A DNA stretch of 22,460 nucleotides, taken from assembly GCA_036500065.1 (NCBI GenBank), contig DASYCT010000279.1, positions 1 to 22,460 of the forward strand, written 5' to 3'. Source of the DNA: JACMLD01 sp036500065 (lineage in GTDB: Bacteria > Bacteroidota > Bacteroidia > Chitinophagales > Chitinophagaceae). Shown here in pieces: positions 8,301 through 15,217 of the stretch (position 1 is the first letter of the stretch; each line of letters begins with the position of its first letter). The position numbers were made by a program, and so were the translations under genes. The notes beneath the pieces were generated by a model, which saw only the letters and a list, made by a program, of their open reading frames with translations, was not told where the DNA came from and made no database searches.

Positions 8301-9063
8301 CGGCTACGCCATACGAATAATCGTTGACGGCAAGCAGCGGTAAGTTGGCAGTCACCGCAGAGGTAGCGGTGTTGATTACATGAACCGTACCGCTCTTGGC
8401 GTCTGTGACATAGAGTGTTTTTCCATCCGGGCTCAATGCCATAGTGGTCGGTGTGCCGGCGGCAGGTGTGCCGAGGGAAATGGAGCCAACTTGCGTACCA
8501 GTGGTCGTATTGAAGATGTCCACCAGGTTATTGTTTGGGGCGCTTGCGTATAGTATACTGCCGTCTGTAGTGAGCACGAAATTATCGTAGAAATTAGTTG
8601 CGGGAATAGTGCCTACCACAAAGTTCACGTCGGTGTTGAGCATCGCGATCCCACTGGTTGTCTGTATATATATGGTTTGCATGTCCGGGCTTACTGCAGA
8701 AGCTTTACCATAAATGTTAAGCGATATCCTGTTGACTAAATTGCCGGCAGGATCGATCACATCGACTGAGCCTCCCGTCAGGCATAGTACATAGGCATAG
8801 TAAGATAAAGGACCGAAGGTGATGGTAGCGGTGATGGGAGTACTACCGGTATTGACGGCCGTGAAAGGAGGAACATAGCCCCCCGTGCCACTGGCGCCCA
8901 GGCCAATGACCGGTTGGTCGTTTGTCCACGGAGTATAACATGCAAAGTTGATGGGCGTTGTAACATCCCCGTTCACAACGGTTTGACTGTATTGGGCGGC
9001 TGATCGGGGTGCATAGGCGAGATGAATCAGTAGGATACTGGTGAAAAGTATATACTTTTTCAT
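5398..9063 (-). CDS. Large type IX-secreted surface protein: beta-propeller, Ig-like repeats, type B sorting domain
   Basis: This 1221-residue protein has a signal peptide (residues 1-23, cut AA|Q). Residues about 90-385 form a YVTN-type beta-propeller with repeated LSPDGxxLYV strands. Residues about 408-515 match a Bacteroidota beta-sandwich unit (SGT...GFEISLSPGSGYG...NVAVSGTV). Six Ig/PKD-like repeats of 90 residues follow (about 519-1056), each with ICAGxPVTFxA, YQWLLNG and a second Cys in SCVLTSNAAC, which probably forms a disulphide. The last unit is the most diverged. The C-terminus (from N1137, NGFTPNGDGHNDIFRI, to KGTIVLIR) is a gliding-motility-associated type B sorting domain, so the type IX system should export it to the surface or medium. 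It lies 91 bases after the bicupin gene on the same strand. Its role may be adhesion or carbohydrate binding; no catalytic motif is seen. Confidence 0.93.
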   Translation of the reverse strand: MKKYILFTSILLIHLAYAPRSAAQYSQTVVNGDVTTPINFACYTPWTNDQPVIGLGASGTGGYVPPFTAVNTGSTPITATITFGPLSYYAYVLCLTGGSVDVIDPAGNLVNRISLNIYGKASAVSPDMQTIYIQTTSGIAMLNTDVNFVVGTIPATNFYDNFVLTTDGSILYASAPNNNLVDIFNTTTGTQVGSISLGTPAAGTPTTMALSPDGKTLYVTDAKSGTVHVINTATSAVTANLPLLAVNDYSYGVAVSPDGGTLYVTDQTANFVRVVNTSTNAVITTIPVSGGPSYCKLSPDGSKLYVSNESASGFTIINTATNTKTGPISMGGSGPFGLDFSPDGSKLFQINVIGSFVSIFDIASNSFTSAVTVNTNPEPWGNFVVSPCKGAQLTYTITINPSPAITSTAVSGTIQACAGTASASPTIQTFTVSGTYLLGNITATAPTGFEISLSPGSGYGSNVTLTQSGGTVNNIPVYIRSAASAPAGTPTGNVVLSSTRATSQNVAVSGTVTAVVTPAVPIGASASSICAGTPVTFTATPSNGGTTPVYQWLLNGSNTGTNSSSFNTSTLNNNDQVTCRLTSNAACATTTIANSNIVTMTVTPVVTPSITIGASASSICAGTPVTFTATPLNGGTTPVYQWLLNGSNTGTNSPTFNSSTLNNTDQVSCVLTSNAACTTIPAANSNVVTMTVTPVVTPSITIAASASSICAGVPVTFTATPSNGGTAPIYQWLLNGSNTGINSPTFTSSTLNNADQVSCVLTSNAACATIAIGNSNIVTMTVTPIVTPSITIAASASSICAGSPVTFTATPSNEGTAPGYQWLLNGADIGTNSSSFNTSTLNNTDKVSCVLTSNAACATTPTANSNVVTMSVTPVVTPSITIAASAGTICSGVPVTFIATAVNGGATSVYQWLLNGNNTGTNSPTFNSSTLNNADQVSCLLTSNAACVTTATATGNVITMNVIQQNSPSATVTPSATEICEGDPVVFTTVATNAGTSQVWQWMVNGSNAGNNAPTYTTKSLANGDQVACTVTGNQACSIPGVSTAVTMIVDPLPTIVFTPDTLFRGNGGVSLDPSITGSIASYQWTPDDALSASTIANPVAAPQKSTTYQLLVTTDKGCTASASVIVIPHLPLVMANGFTPNGDGHNDIFRIPLGAPIVLDRFVVFSRSGVEVFSTRNVSEGWDGTYHGQPMSGGTYVYMISGKNTSGQPIILKGTIVLIR
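5890..7509 (-). repeat. Six tandem 270-bp in-frame repeats encoding Ig-like domains
   Basis: The phrase CGCACAGATGGAACTGGC (+ strand) or a close variant recurs every 270 bases, at 7201, 6931 and 6661 and in diverged form at about 6391 and 7471. It marks equivalent points of the 90-residue repeats. Units 1-5 are close at DNA level; the sixth, nearest the sorting domain, is much more diverged. Such an array can change copy number by recombination. Boundaries are given to within about 10 bases. Confidence 0.88.
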
Positions 9064-9154
9064 ACTCGATAGTAGGATTGTATTGGGTCTGAAGAGGCTT
9101 ACTGCCTAGTTGCTAACAACTTATGAAAAACGCAGAGTAAAAAAAATTATTGCC

Positions 9155-9892
9155 TTACTCATTGACCCATTTGATGGCATAATACCAACACTGCTCCGTG
9201 CCCGTATTTTTTACGTTGTGAAGTATATTAGGGCGGACAAAAATAATATCGCCCGGGACGACGCTGTAATTTTTATCTCCTATATGAGCCGTTGCGGTGC
9301 CTTTCATCAGCAGCATTATTTCCTCTTCCCGGTGCTTATGCGGTGCGTGACTGTCCTGCCCGCTGTTGAGCGCAGTGGCATGCACTTCGAATTTGGCAAA
9401 CATGGAGGTAGGCCGGTCAAAAATAGCTCTTGATTCTCCTTTTTCCGTTTTCTTTACCGCCAGCATCGTCCATTCAATCATCAATAACCCCCCGGCCCTG
9501 CCCCGCTCTATATTGACAGCTTTCCTGGATTTGAAAGTAAGTACATAATAGGTGACTGGTTTATCGGAAATATTCTGGAAACGCTGTACATCGCCTGCCT
9601 GTATCAGCACGATGCTTCCCGGTCCGAGGCTCCTGCTGGTATCGTTTATTATCGCGATAAGCTCACCCTCTTTCACAAAGATCAATTCTTCCGCATCCAT
9701 TAAAGCCCGGGACGGGTGATTCGTTTTTCCCGGAGCGAGCGTAGACGCATGTGCACTGAGGCTGGCGAGATCCGTTGTGCTACCCTTTATCTTGCCGGAC
9801 GGTATGGAATAAACGCCGGATACAAGGGTATCGGTCTGTGCTACGGCACTTAGGGTTACCAGTGTGGCGAGGACGGCAAGAAATATTTTCAT
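9155..9892 (-). CDS. Secreted bicupin protein
   Basis: The ATG at 9892 is chosen because it opens a clear signal peptide, MKIFLAVLATLVTLSAVA cut before QTDT; the longer frame to 10042 would run back through the divergent promoter. The mature protein has two cupin domains. The C-terminal one is canonical: HKHREEE supplies H185, H187 and E191, then G198, and PNILHNVKN supplies H225, giving a complete metal site. The N-terminal cupin (about residues 60-125, AEELIFVKEGELIAII) lacks the paired histidines and has no His at the second motif, so it is probably structural or ligand-binding only. Bicupins of this type include oxidoreductases and sugar-binding proteins; the substrate here is unknown. 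It is divergent from the gene at 9963 and upstream of the giant secreted protein. Confidence 0.88.
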   Translation of the reverse strand: MKIFLAVLATLVTLSAVAQTDTLVSGVYSIPSGKIKGSTTDLASLSAHASTLAPGKTNHPSRALMDAEELIFVKEGELIAIINDTSRSLGPGSIVLIQAGDVQRFQNISDKPVTYYVLTFKSRKAVNIERGRAGGLLMIEWTMLAVKKTEKGESRAIFDRPTSMFAKFEVHATALNSGQDSHAPHKHREEEIMLLMKGTATAHIGDKNYSVVPGDIIFVRPNILHNVKNTGTEQCWYYAIKWVNE

Positions 9893-9912
9893 GTTGGCAG
9901 TTTTAGGAAGAC

Positions 9913-9956
9913 GAAAATTACGGATTTTACGTGTATCTTTCTTTTTAAAATACACG
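9913..9956. promoter_or_regulatory. Divergent promoter region with inverted repeat CGTGTAT-N13-ATACACG
   Basis: Perfect 7-base arms at 9930-9936 and 9950-9956 lie between the bicupin gene (minus) and the gene at 9963 (plus). TATCTTTC (9934-9941), one base off TAnnTTTG, overlaps the left arm and would serve the plus gene. TAATTTTC on the minus strand (9920-9913) would serve the bicupin. The dyad therefore covers the plus -7/start region and the minus -33 region, where an operator could control both. A 5' hairpin in the plus transcript is an alternative. Confidence 0.45.
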
Positions 9957-9962
9957 CCCAGG

Positions 9963-11051
9963 ATGTTAAAATTTCTTTTATTGCTTCCCGTTTGTATTGC
10001 GGTGAATGGCTTATATGCACAGGAAGATGGTCCGATGTACACCAGCAGGAGATGGGATACGTTACGATTTGAAATTGTTTATCCACCGGCCAAAGTAACC
10101 GGTAGTTTATACAAAAATATCAGGGTTCTTGACCAAAGGGCCGATACTGGCAGCCTGGGTACTATCGTCACGAATACAGAGTTCGACCAGCTCATATTAC
10201 CCAAACACCCGCTGGAAGAGCAAATGGGAAATATGATGGCTGCTATAACAGATTCTACAGCGAATGACGGGAAATTATTATTACAACTGACGCGATTCAA
10301 TTTTACCCCGCTTGTAGCAGGCAATGTCCACGACGGCTTTTCCATAGTACGGGCTTATTTATATACAGAGACAATAAAGGGAGATCAGAAAGGGTATCAA
10401 ATGGTGGACATCCTGGATACTATGATAGTAATAAGGTATGGAACGATATTCAGCAGCAGTATCAAAAAACGTCTTTTTGCCGGTTGGAGCGGCATCCTTT
10501 CGGATTTTATCAGGAAGAACCTTGTTGCTTCATCGCGTTTCAAGGAAGCTTTTAATATCAACGAGGTTTCAAATATAGAGGAGATCATGAAAAGCAGGAC
10601 GGTATTATATACGGTGGACAGTTTCACCAATGGAATTTACAAGACCTTCGGTGCTTTCAGGAAGCAAAAGCCGGATTATACTTCTTTTATGGCCAACCTG
10701 GAAGATGGAAATATCCAGGGTGTGCATGTGCTTTTACCTGGCGAAAGATCTGCCAACCTCGACGCAAAGGATATGTATGCGATAGTATACAATAGGAATC
10801 CTTATATAGCTACCCCCTGGGGCTACTATCTCCTGGTGAAGAAAGACAATGATTTCTTTTTTACGGCCAGGTTCAGTGGGCCTCTTTCCAAAGGCGCAGA
10901 GATAGGCTGGTCGACTGCCCTGGCGCTGGCAAATGCTACCGGGAAATTCTTTCTGCCATTTATAATAGTCCCTTTGCCTAAAAGAAATTACGAGATGAAA
11001 CTGGATGCTCTTGATGGAGGATACAGTATCGTCAAAGGCCCCGGCGATTAG
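9963..11051 (+). CDS. Secreted protein of unknown function
   Basis: The start at 9963 gives a typical signal peptide (MLKFLLLLPVCIAVNGLYA, cut before QEDG) and a 362-residue product. The longer frame from 9864 would encode basic sequence running through the promoter and is rejected. I recognise no domain. The mature part is mixed alpha/beta with a segment rich in Ile, Ser and basic residues (VIRYGTIFSSSIKKRLFAGW) at about residues 155-180 and a hydrophobic stretch (GKFFLPFIIVPLPK) near the C-terminus. There is no lipobox, so the product is probably periplasmic or outer-membrane associated. It shares a divergent control region with the bicupin gene, which is the only functional hint. Confidence 0.85.
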   Translation: MLKFLLLLPVCIAVNGLYAQEDGPMYTSRRWDTLRFEIVYPPAKVTGSLYKNIRVLDQRADTGSLGTIVTNTEFDQLILPKHPLEEQMGNMMAAITDSTANDGKLLLQLTRFNFTPLVAGNVHDGFSIVRAYLYTETIKGDQKGYQMVDILDTMIVIRYGTIFSSSIKKRLFAGWSGILSDFIRKNLVASSRFKEAFNINEVSNIEEIMKSRTVLYTVDSFTNGIYKTFGAFRKQKPDYTSFMANLEDGNIQGVHVLLPGERSANLDAKDMYAIVYNRNPYIATPWGYYLLVKKDNDFFFTARFSGPLSKGAEIGWSTALALANATGKFFLPFIIVPLPKRNYEMKLDALDGGYSIVKGPGD

Positions 11052-11208
11052 CACAATAGGCCGGGTGGTGCTGGCAATAGTTCTTGCCTGCAATCAATTC
11101 CCGGGCATCAGGGTATTTCTGTAGTAGACAGGGTATAATATATAGCAGAAAACGGCGTTATCAAGGCCGGTAGCGTACCGACGCCCCAGATCCTAAATCC
11201 AAATACTG

Positions 11209-12231
11209 ATGAGAAACCTCTTGACCCCGCTTCTTATAGCAACCGTTTTTTGCTCTTGCAAATCAACCGCTGTCGTTTCCGTAAGCGTATTGCAGCGCCC
11301 ACCCGTAACCCTCTCAGCCGGCGTTAAGAACGTGGCGGTTATCAACCGATGCCAGGCCGCGCCACAGGGCGAAGGCGTAGATAACAACGGCAAAGTATTT
11401 TCTACCCGTTGTGTCGTCGAAAGCATCAACGGACTTGCCGACGAACTGACAAAAAACAACCGCTTCGCCGGGATAAAATACCTCGAAAACCCGTCCTTCC
11501 AGGCCAACGAATCCAGCCAGTTTCTTTCTCCCCTCGCATGGGACACGGTAGCGAAATTGTGCCGGGAAAGCAATACCGATGCCTTGTTTGTAGTGGAATT
11601 GTTTGATAACAGTTCAAAAATAAATTATGCCACCCACGCGGTAAATGTTATTACCTCGCAGGGCAAGGTATCCAATACCGAACACCAGGCCAATATGCTC
11701 ACCACCGTAAGAATAGGCTGGCGCATTTATGATCCTGCTGCCAAAAGTGTAGCCGACGAATACATTGTCGCAAGCGATATAACCTTTGCCGGCAAGGGCA
11801 TCAGCAAACGGGCTGCCGAAGCGGCTATCATTGATCATATAGAAGCCGTGCAGGAAGTGGGTAGCAAGGCGGGACATGAATATGCCGCCCGGGTAGTGCC
11901 GTACAGGTTGAATGTGACGAGAACTTACTATACCGCCGGGAACGATAACTTTAAAGCAGCTGCCGCGAAAGTAAAAGCGCGCGATTGGGACGGCGCTGCC
12001 GCAATATGGCAGAAAGAGACGACCAACAAAAGCAAAAAGTTGGCGGCAAAAGCCTTCTATAATATGGCGCTTGTCAGCGAGATAAACGGCGATCTTAAAA
12101 CCGCCATCCAAATGGCGCAGAAATCTTATGATAAAGACGAAAACCCCCTGGCGCAGGATTATATAGGGTTACTCGTGGAAAGAAAGAAAAGCAAAATGGT
12201 GATACCTGTTCGCCAGCAGGAAGAAAAATGA
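11209..12231 (+). CDS. DUF6340-like lipoprotein with C-terminal TPR-like region
   Basis: A 340-residue protein with a short lipoprotein signal ending TVFCSC|K; C17 is the likely lipidated cysteine, so it should be membrane anchored in the periplasm or at the outer membrane. It resembles the Bacteroidota family I know as DUF6340: a VAVINR strand near residue 45, NTDALFVVELFD in the middle, and IGWRIYDPAAKSVADEYIV. The last 90 residues, from about 250 (FKAAAAKVKARDWDGAAAIW...AAKAFYNMALVSEINGDLKTAIQMAQKSY), read as TPR-like helical pairs. No enzymatic motif is visible; an assembly or envelope role is inferred. The 157-base gap before it has no clear Bacteroidota promoter. Confidence 0.87.
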   Translation: MRNLLTPLLIATVFCSCKSTAVVSVSVLQRPPVTLSAGVKNVAVINRCQAAPQGEGVDNNGKVFSTRCVVESINGLADELTKNNRFAGIKYLENPSFQANESSQFLSPLAWDTVAKLCRESNTDALFVVELFDNSSKINYATHAVNVITSQGKVSNTEHQANMLTTVRIGWRIYDPAAKSVADEYIVASDITFAGKGISKRAAEAAIIDHIEAVQEVGSKAGHEYAARVVPYRLNVTRTYYTAGNDNFKAAAAKVKARDWDGAAAIWQKETTNKSKKLAAKAFYNMALVSEINGDLKTAIQMAQKSYDKDENPLAQDYIGLLVERKKSKMVIPVRQQEEK

Positions 12232-12261
12232 CCGTACCCCGCTGGAAAACGGGGATACGGT
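12231..12261. terminator. Candidate terminator hairpin between convergent genes
   Basis: ACCGTA-CCCCG, an 8-base loop, then CGGGG-A-TACGGT forms an 11-pair stem with one bulged A, starting at the last base of the lipoprotein stop codon. No long T-run follows on either strand, so it is a weaker candidate than the one after tonB. Its position between convergent genes suits bidirectional termination. Confidence 0.45.
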
Positions 12262-12290
12262 ATTCGAAACATGAGAAACAGTTCTGCGCC

Positions 12291-12770
12291 TTAGTTCGCC
12301 TTTTTAAATTTTTCTACTACTTCTGAATTACCGTCACTGCTCATGCGGATGTTTATCAGCGTGCCGGCGCCTTCCAGCCTGATGTAATAAACCGTGGTTA
12401 AAACGGCTGCTGCATCTTCATCATCGGCCGGCAAAGGAGCGGATACTTCGACTACTCCCTGTACTTTTTTGTTTGGGTAGTGGCGCTTTACTTCTGAACG
12501 GATACTAAAAGGAAGGTTTTCTTCCAGGTAATAACGGACATAGCTGGTAATGTCGCTCCCCTTTTTCTGGTAAGTGACCCGTGACAGGATACCGTTGTCG
12601 ACAAAAGATACTACGTACTGGTTGGGCATTTCCTCCCAGCTCACTTTTTCAGCATGCGGGAAACTGGTTTGGAAGGTATGTACCAGCTTTTCATCGATAT
12701 TACGGGGGCTATAGGCGAACGTACTGGCTGCAAACAGTAATGAATAGATTAAAATGGATGTCTTTTTCAT
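12291..12770 (-). CDS. PepSY-like secreted protein
   Basis: A 159-residue product with a signal peptide (MKKTSILIYSLLFAASTFA cut before YSPRN). The mature part has the features of the PepSY-like family of Bacteroidota (Pfam PF11396 type): FQTSFPHAEKVSWEEMPNQY near the start, YVVSFVDNGILSRVTYQKKG, then LPFSIRSEVKRHYPNKKVQG and a final strand YYIRLEGAGTLINIRMSSDG. Members are small periplasmic proteins of unclear role, sometimes linked to stress or envelope two-component systems. A purine-rich AGAGGA lies about 6 bases before the ATG. It is downstream of, and on the same strand as, the MocR-type regulator, and its upstream region carries the element also found before that regulator. Confidence 0.88.
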   Translation of the reverse strand: MKKTSILIYSLLFAASTFAYSPRNIDEKLVHTFQTSFPHAEKVSWEEMPNQYVVSFVDNGILSRVTYQKKGSDITSYVRYYLEENLPFSIRSEVKRHYPNKKVQGVVEVSAPLPADDEDAAAVLTTVYYIRLEGAGTLINIRMSSDGNSEVVEKFKKAN

Positions 12771-12829
12771 AGCGATTCCTCTTTAATAGAATAAATAAAT
12801 AATTTACTCCGTAAAGATAAAAAGCTTGC

Positions 12830-12869
12830 GGACTATATATGGAGCCGGTTTCCATATAGCAGGTAGTCC
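12830..12869 (-). promoter_or_regulatory. Candidate MocR operator upstream of the PepSY-like gene (site A)
   Basis: Read on the minus strand, this is GGACTACCTG, 24 bases, TAGTCC, identical in conserved bases and spacing to the site before the regulator gene. The outer hexamers form the dyad GGACTA-N28-TAGTCC. Inside is a second palindrome built on CTATATGGA/TCCATATATAG. The site lies directly upstream of a -7-like TATCTTTA (minus strand, about 12818-12811) and 60 bases before the PepSY start. An alternative reading is a terminator for the regulator gene, since a T-run follows on the minus strand. Confidence 0.6.
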
Positions 12870-12888
12870 GGTTTTAAACAGCCGGAAA

Positions 12889-14364
12889 TCATGTTTTTGA
12901 CCGTATCGTTTTTACCACCAGGTCGACGGCATTTTTCGCCTCGCGCTCATTCATAAAGCCAAAGCCCATCCGCGTAGCATTTAAAGACACGGGTGTAGTG
13001 TTATGAATCAGACCGTTCGATAATATAAGACCCTGCGCTTTCAACTTCGGGCAGAGGACAGGGAGAGGAACCGATTTATGAAATTTAGCCCAGATAGCGA
13101 GGCCGCCATCGGGTATTTTAAAATCGATAGTATCCGGCAGCTTTTCTTTTAAATAAGCGCACAGGGAATCACGTCGCCCGTGATATATATTCAGTGCCTT
13201 TTTCATGTGCCGTTTGATAGCGCCCTCTTCAAATAGTTCGGCCAGCGCCAGTTCCATAATCGGGTCACCCTGTGTGTCGACCAATTGCCGGAGCCGGCAC
13301 AGTTCCAGCAGCAGGTTGGGCGGCGCCACGATATAACCCGTCCGGATAAAAGGCGCGAGGCTTTTGCTAAGCGTGCCGATATATACGACCATGCCCTGCG
13401 TGTCGGCGCTTATGAGCGGAAGAATGGGCGCGCTTAAATAATGGAAATCGTAGTCGTAATCGTCTTCGATGATGATAAATCCGTATTGTTCCGCCAGGCA
13501 GAGCAGTTTGATACGGCGCGCGGCTGTCAGTGTTACCGTGGTGGGATAGTGGTGATGAGAAGTGATATAGAGCGCTTTTATCTTTTTGCGTTTACAGAGT
13601 TTTTCAATTTCGTCCACGTCTATTCCCGAATCGTCTACTCTCACCCGGTTGATCTGCATGCCCATATTGGTGAAAATGCCGTCTGCATAGTAATAATTCG
13701 TATCGCCTACGATGATGTTGTCATTTTTTGCAAACAGTATGCAGGCGAGCAGGTAGAGTCCCATCTGGCTTCCCCGGGTAGTCATGATATTATCGGCGGT
13801 GGTCTGTAGACCCCGGCTGGTATTGAGGAAGTCGGACAGAACTTCCCGGAGTTTCTGCATCCCGGCTGTATCCACGTAGGACATATACTTTTTGTTGCTT
13901 TTCCTGTTCAATGCGCTTTTATAGGCGCGGCCCAGTTCATCTATCGGTATTAAACGCGAGTCCGGCCCGTCGTGGAAGCCAATGATATGGCGGTTGGTAA
14001 CATTCGGGGTTCTTACTTTCTCATTTACTTTTACGAGGTAGCCGGTTGTTGCGGGAAAGGTAAACCGTTCCTCGTTTTTTCCGGAGAACCGCCGCGGGTT
14101 TATCTCCGGCAATTCCTTGCTGGTGAATGTGCCCTGCGATGCGCGCATTTCAATCCATCCCTGTGCATCCAGTTCCTCGTAGGCCCTTACCAGTGTCTTA
14201 CGGTGCACGTTCAGCAACTCCGACATCTGCCTTGTGCCCGGCAGCTTGATACCGGGCCCAATCCTCCCTTTTTTCATTTCGAGGATAATGGCATTGGCGA
14301 TTTGCAGGTACACGGGCGTATCGCTGTCTTTTTGTAGCTGTATGATTGTTTTCCACGGAAGCAT
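12889..14364 (-). CDS. MocR/GabR/PdxR-type transcriptional regulator (GntR HTH + aminotransferase-like domain)
   Basis: The 491-residue protein matches the usual MocR length. Residues about 10-85 form a GntR winged helix (TPVYLQIANAIILEMKKGRI...LPGTRQMSELLNVHRKTLVRAYEELDAQGWIE...SQGTF). Residues about 125-490 form a fold-type-I aminotransferase domain. It retains the Asp of IIEDDYDYDFHY and the Schiff-base lysine K334 in YIGTLSKSLAPFIRTGY, so it should bind PLP and sense an amine or PLP-linked ligand instead of catalysing transamination. It is divergent from the gene at 14519 and upstream of the PepSY-like gene. The same DNA element lies before its own start and before the PepSY gene, suggesting autoregulation. 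The effector ligand cannot be told from sequence; no pdx or gab genes are in the window. Confidence 0.94.
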   Translation of the reverse strand: MLPWKTIIQLQKDSDTPVYLQIANAIILEMKKGRIGPGIKLPGTRQMSELLNVHRKTLVRAYEELDAQGWIEMRASQGTFTSKELPEINPRRFSGKNEERFTFPATTGYLVKVNEKVRTPNVTNRHIIGFHDGPDSRLIPIDELGRAYKSALNRKSNKKYMSYVDTAGMQKLREVLSDFLNTSRGLQTTADNIMTTRGSQMGLYLLACILFAKNDNIIVGDTNYYYADGIFTNMGMQINRVRVDDSGIDVDEIEKLCKRKKIKALYITSHHHYPTTVTLTAARRIKLLCLAEQYGFIIIEDDYDYDFHYLSAPILPLISADTQGMVVYIGTLSKSLAPFIRTGYIVAPPNLLLELCRLRQLVDTQGDPIMELALAELFEEGAIKRHMKKALNIYHGRRDSLCAYLKEKLPDTIDFKIPDGGLAIWAKFHKSVPLPVLCPKLKAQGLILSNGLIHNTTPVSLNATRMGFGFMNEREAKNAVDLVVKTIRSKT

Positions 14365-14367
14365 AGC

Positions 14368-14407
14368 GGACTACCTGTTTGGTTAATTAAGGTTGCTAAG
14401 ATAGTCC
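14368..14407 (+). promoter_or_regulatory. Candidate MocR operator at the regulator's own promoter (site B)
   Basis: GGACTACCTG, 24 bases, TAGTCC on the plus strand, with the outer dyad GGACTA-N28-TAGTCC beginning 4 bases upstream of the regulator's ATG. The centre is AT-rich with TTAATTAA. Spacing and the ten-base left arm equal those of site A. Position directly over the likely start region of the regulator gene suggests autorepression. Confidence 0.6.
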
Positions 14408-14445
14408 ATTTTTTTAGGAGGCGCCCGGTCGGCGGGGAGGAAAAT

Positions 14446-14492
14446 ATACCAGTTTGTGGTATTGCAGCCGGCAGCGGGAAGGGGTAATTTTA
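14446..14492 (+). promoter_or_regulatory. Promoter of the two-TM gene with palindrome ATACCA-N5-TGGTAT
   Basis: Perfect 6-base arms lie at 14446-14451 and 14457-14462. A -33 TTG at 14462-14464 overlaps the right arm, and a -7-like TAATTTTA follows at 14485-14492 after 20 bases. ATACCA is also the repeated hexamer of the B. subtilis GabR operator, a MocR-family protein, although there it is a direct repeat. A copy of the site-B edge (GATTGTCCATTT at 14493-14504 against GATAGTCCATTT at 14400-14411) follows directly. Confidence 0.4.
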
Positions 14493-14518
14493 GATTGTCC
14501 ATTTAAAATGTATTCAAT

Positions 14519-15190
14519 ATGAACCATCAAACTACGCCGATTATTTACGGATGGATACTTTACGGCCTGTATGTATTGCTTCCCCTCGTGCCGGCTATTC
14601 TTATTTACAAAATATTTCCCGATACCAAAGTAGGGGCCGATGGCCTGCTGGGAAATCTGAAGATCAATGCGACGGGCGCATTTGCCGCCTACCTGATCGT
14701 GGTGGTAATTGGTTTCTTTATCATAAAGAACAACCAGGAGTTGATCAACAACCTGCAGTTTAAAGGCGCTTCCTGGGTCGTCAATTCGAAATGTACATTC
14801 TGGGAGAAAACAGCGGCGGGACTGAACCCGGTCGACATTAGTGATGAAAGCGTTAAATCCGATCTTAAGATATCGATCTTTCCCGATTACGAGGACCGTA
14901 GTTCGCTGGGAGTCAGTTTTGTGGCCTATAGCGAAAGCCAGTTGCCAAAGATCACGTTCAACTACCCGGGCTACAAACGGGTAGAAAGAGATATGTCGAT
15001 TGATTCACTGCGTGCGCAGGCCTCCAACAGGAACCCCATTAACCTGGGCGAAATACAATTTATAAAGATCAACCAGGAGTATGATACGTCGGCCAGGAAT
15101 TTTACGCAACCCGCCCCGCCCGCGGCTGCCAGCGCTCCTGCGGAAGGCCCCCCGGTAGCAGCCGTTACGAATTCAAAACCCGGCCAATAA
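14519..15190 (+). CDS. Two-TM membrane protein with a non-cytoplasmic domain, unknown family
   Basis: The 223-residue protein has a TM helix at about 9-30 and another at about 48-68, followed by a probably beta-rich soluble region (about 72-195, including WVVNSKCTFWEK and ISIFPDYEDRSSLGVSFVAY). It ends in a Pro/Ala-rich tail. The even number of helices would put the soluble part on the same side as the N-terminus. I do not recognise the family. It is divergent from the MocR-type regulator and shares that control region. A CnaB-like secreted protein follows 27 bases downstream, so the two are probably cotranscribed. Confidence 0.82.
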   Translation: MNHQTTPIIYGWILYGLYVLLPLVPAILIYKIFPDTKVGADGLLGNLKINATGAFAAYLIVVVIGFFIIKNNQELINNLQFKGASWVVNSKCTFWEKTAAGLNPVDISDESVKSDLKISIFPDYEDRSSLGVSFVAYSESQLPKITFNYPGYKRVERDMSIDSLRAQASNRNPINLGEIQFIKINQEYDTSARNFTQPAPPAAASAPAEGPPVAAVTNSKPGQ

Positions 15191-15217
15191 GAAACGATCA
15201 TTCAAAACCGCGTTGTT

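Noticed and set aside
9864..9962. Upstream extension of the unknown secreted protein to position 9864
   Set aside because: It would overlap the 5' end of the divergent bicupin gene and the shared promoter. The signal peptide begins at the Met at 9963.
11134..11139. TATAAT upstream of the lipoprotein gene as a sigma-70-type -10 box
   Set aside because: No matching -35 is seen, and Bacteroidota promoters use TAnnTTTG instead of TATAAT. In an AT-rich gap the hexamer is likely by chance.
11168..11180. Small hairpin CGGTA-GCG-TACCG before the lipoprotein ATG as a riboswitch or regulator site
   Set aside because: Only five base pairs and no larger conserved architecture around it, so there is not enough to call a structured RNA.
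12830..12869. Reading site A as only an intrinsic terminator of the MocR gene
   Set aside because: A hairpin and a nearby T-run exist on the minus strand, so it may terminate. However, the ten-base plus six-base match at fixed spacing with the regulator's own promoter is better explained by a DNA-binding site, so operator is the primary call.
14519..15190. Two-TM plus beta-rich protein as a CBASS-type (SMODS-associating two-TM) effector
   Set aside because: The architecture is superficially similar, but no CD-NTase, Cap2 or Cap3 or other defence gene is nearby. The neighbours are a MocR regulator and a CnaB-like protein.
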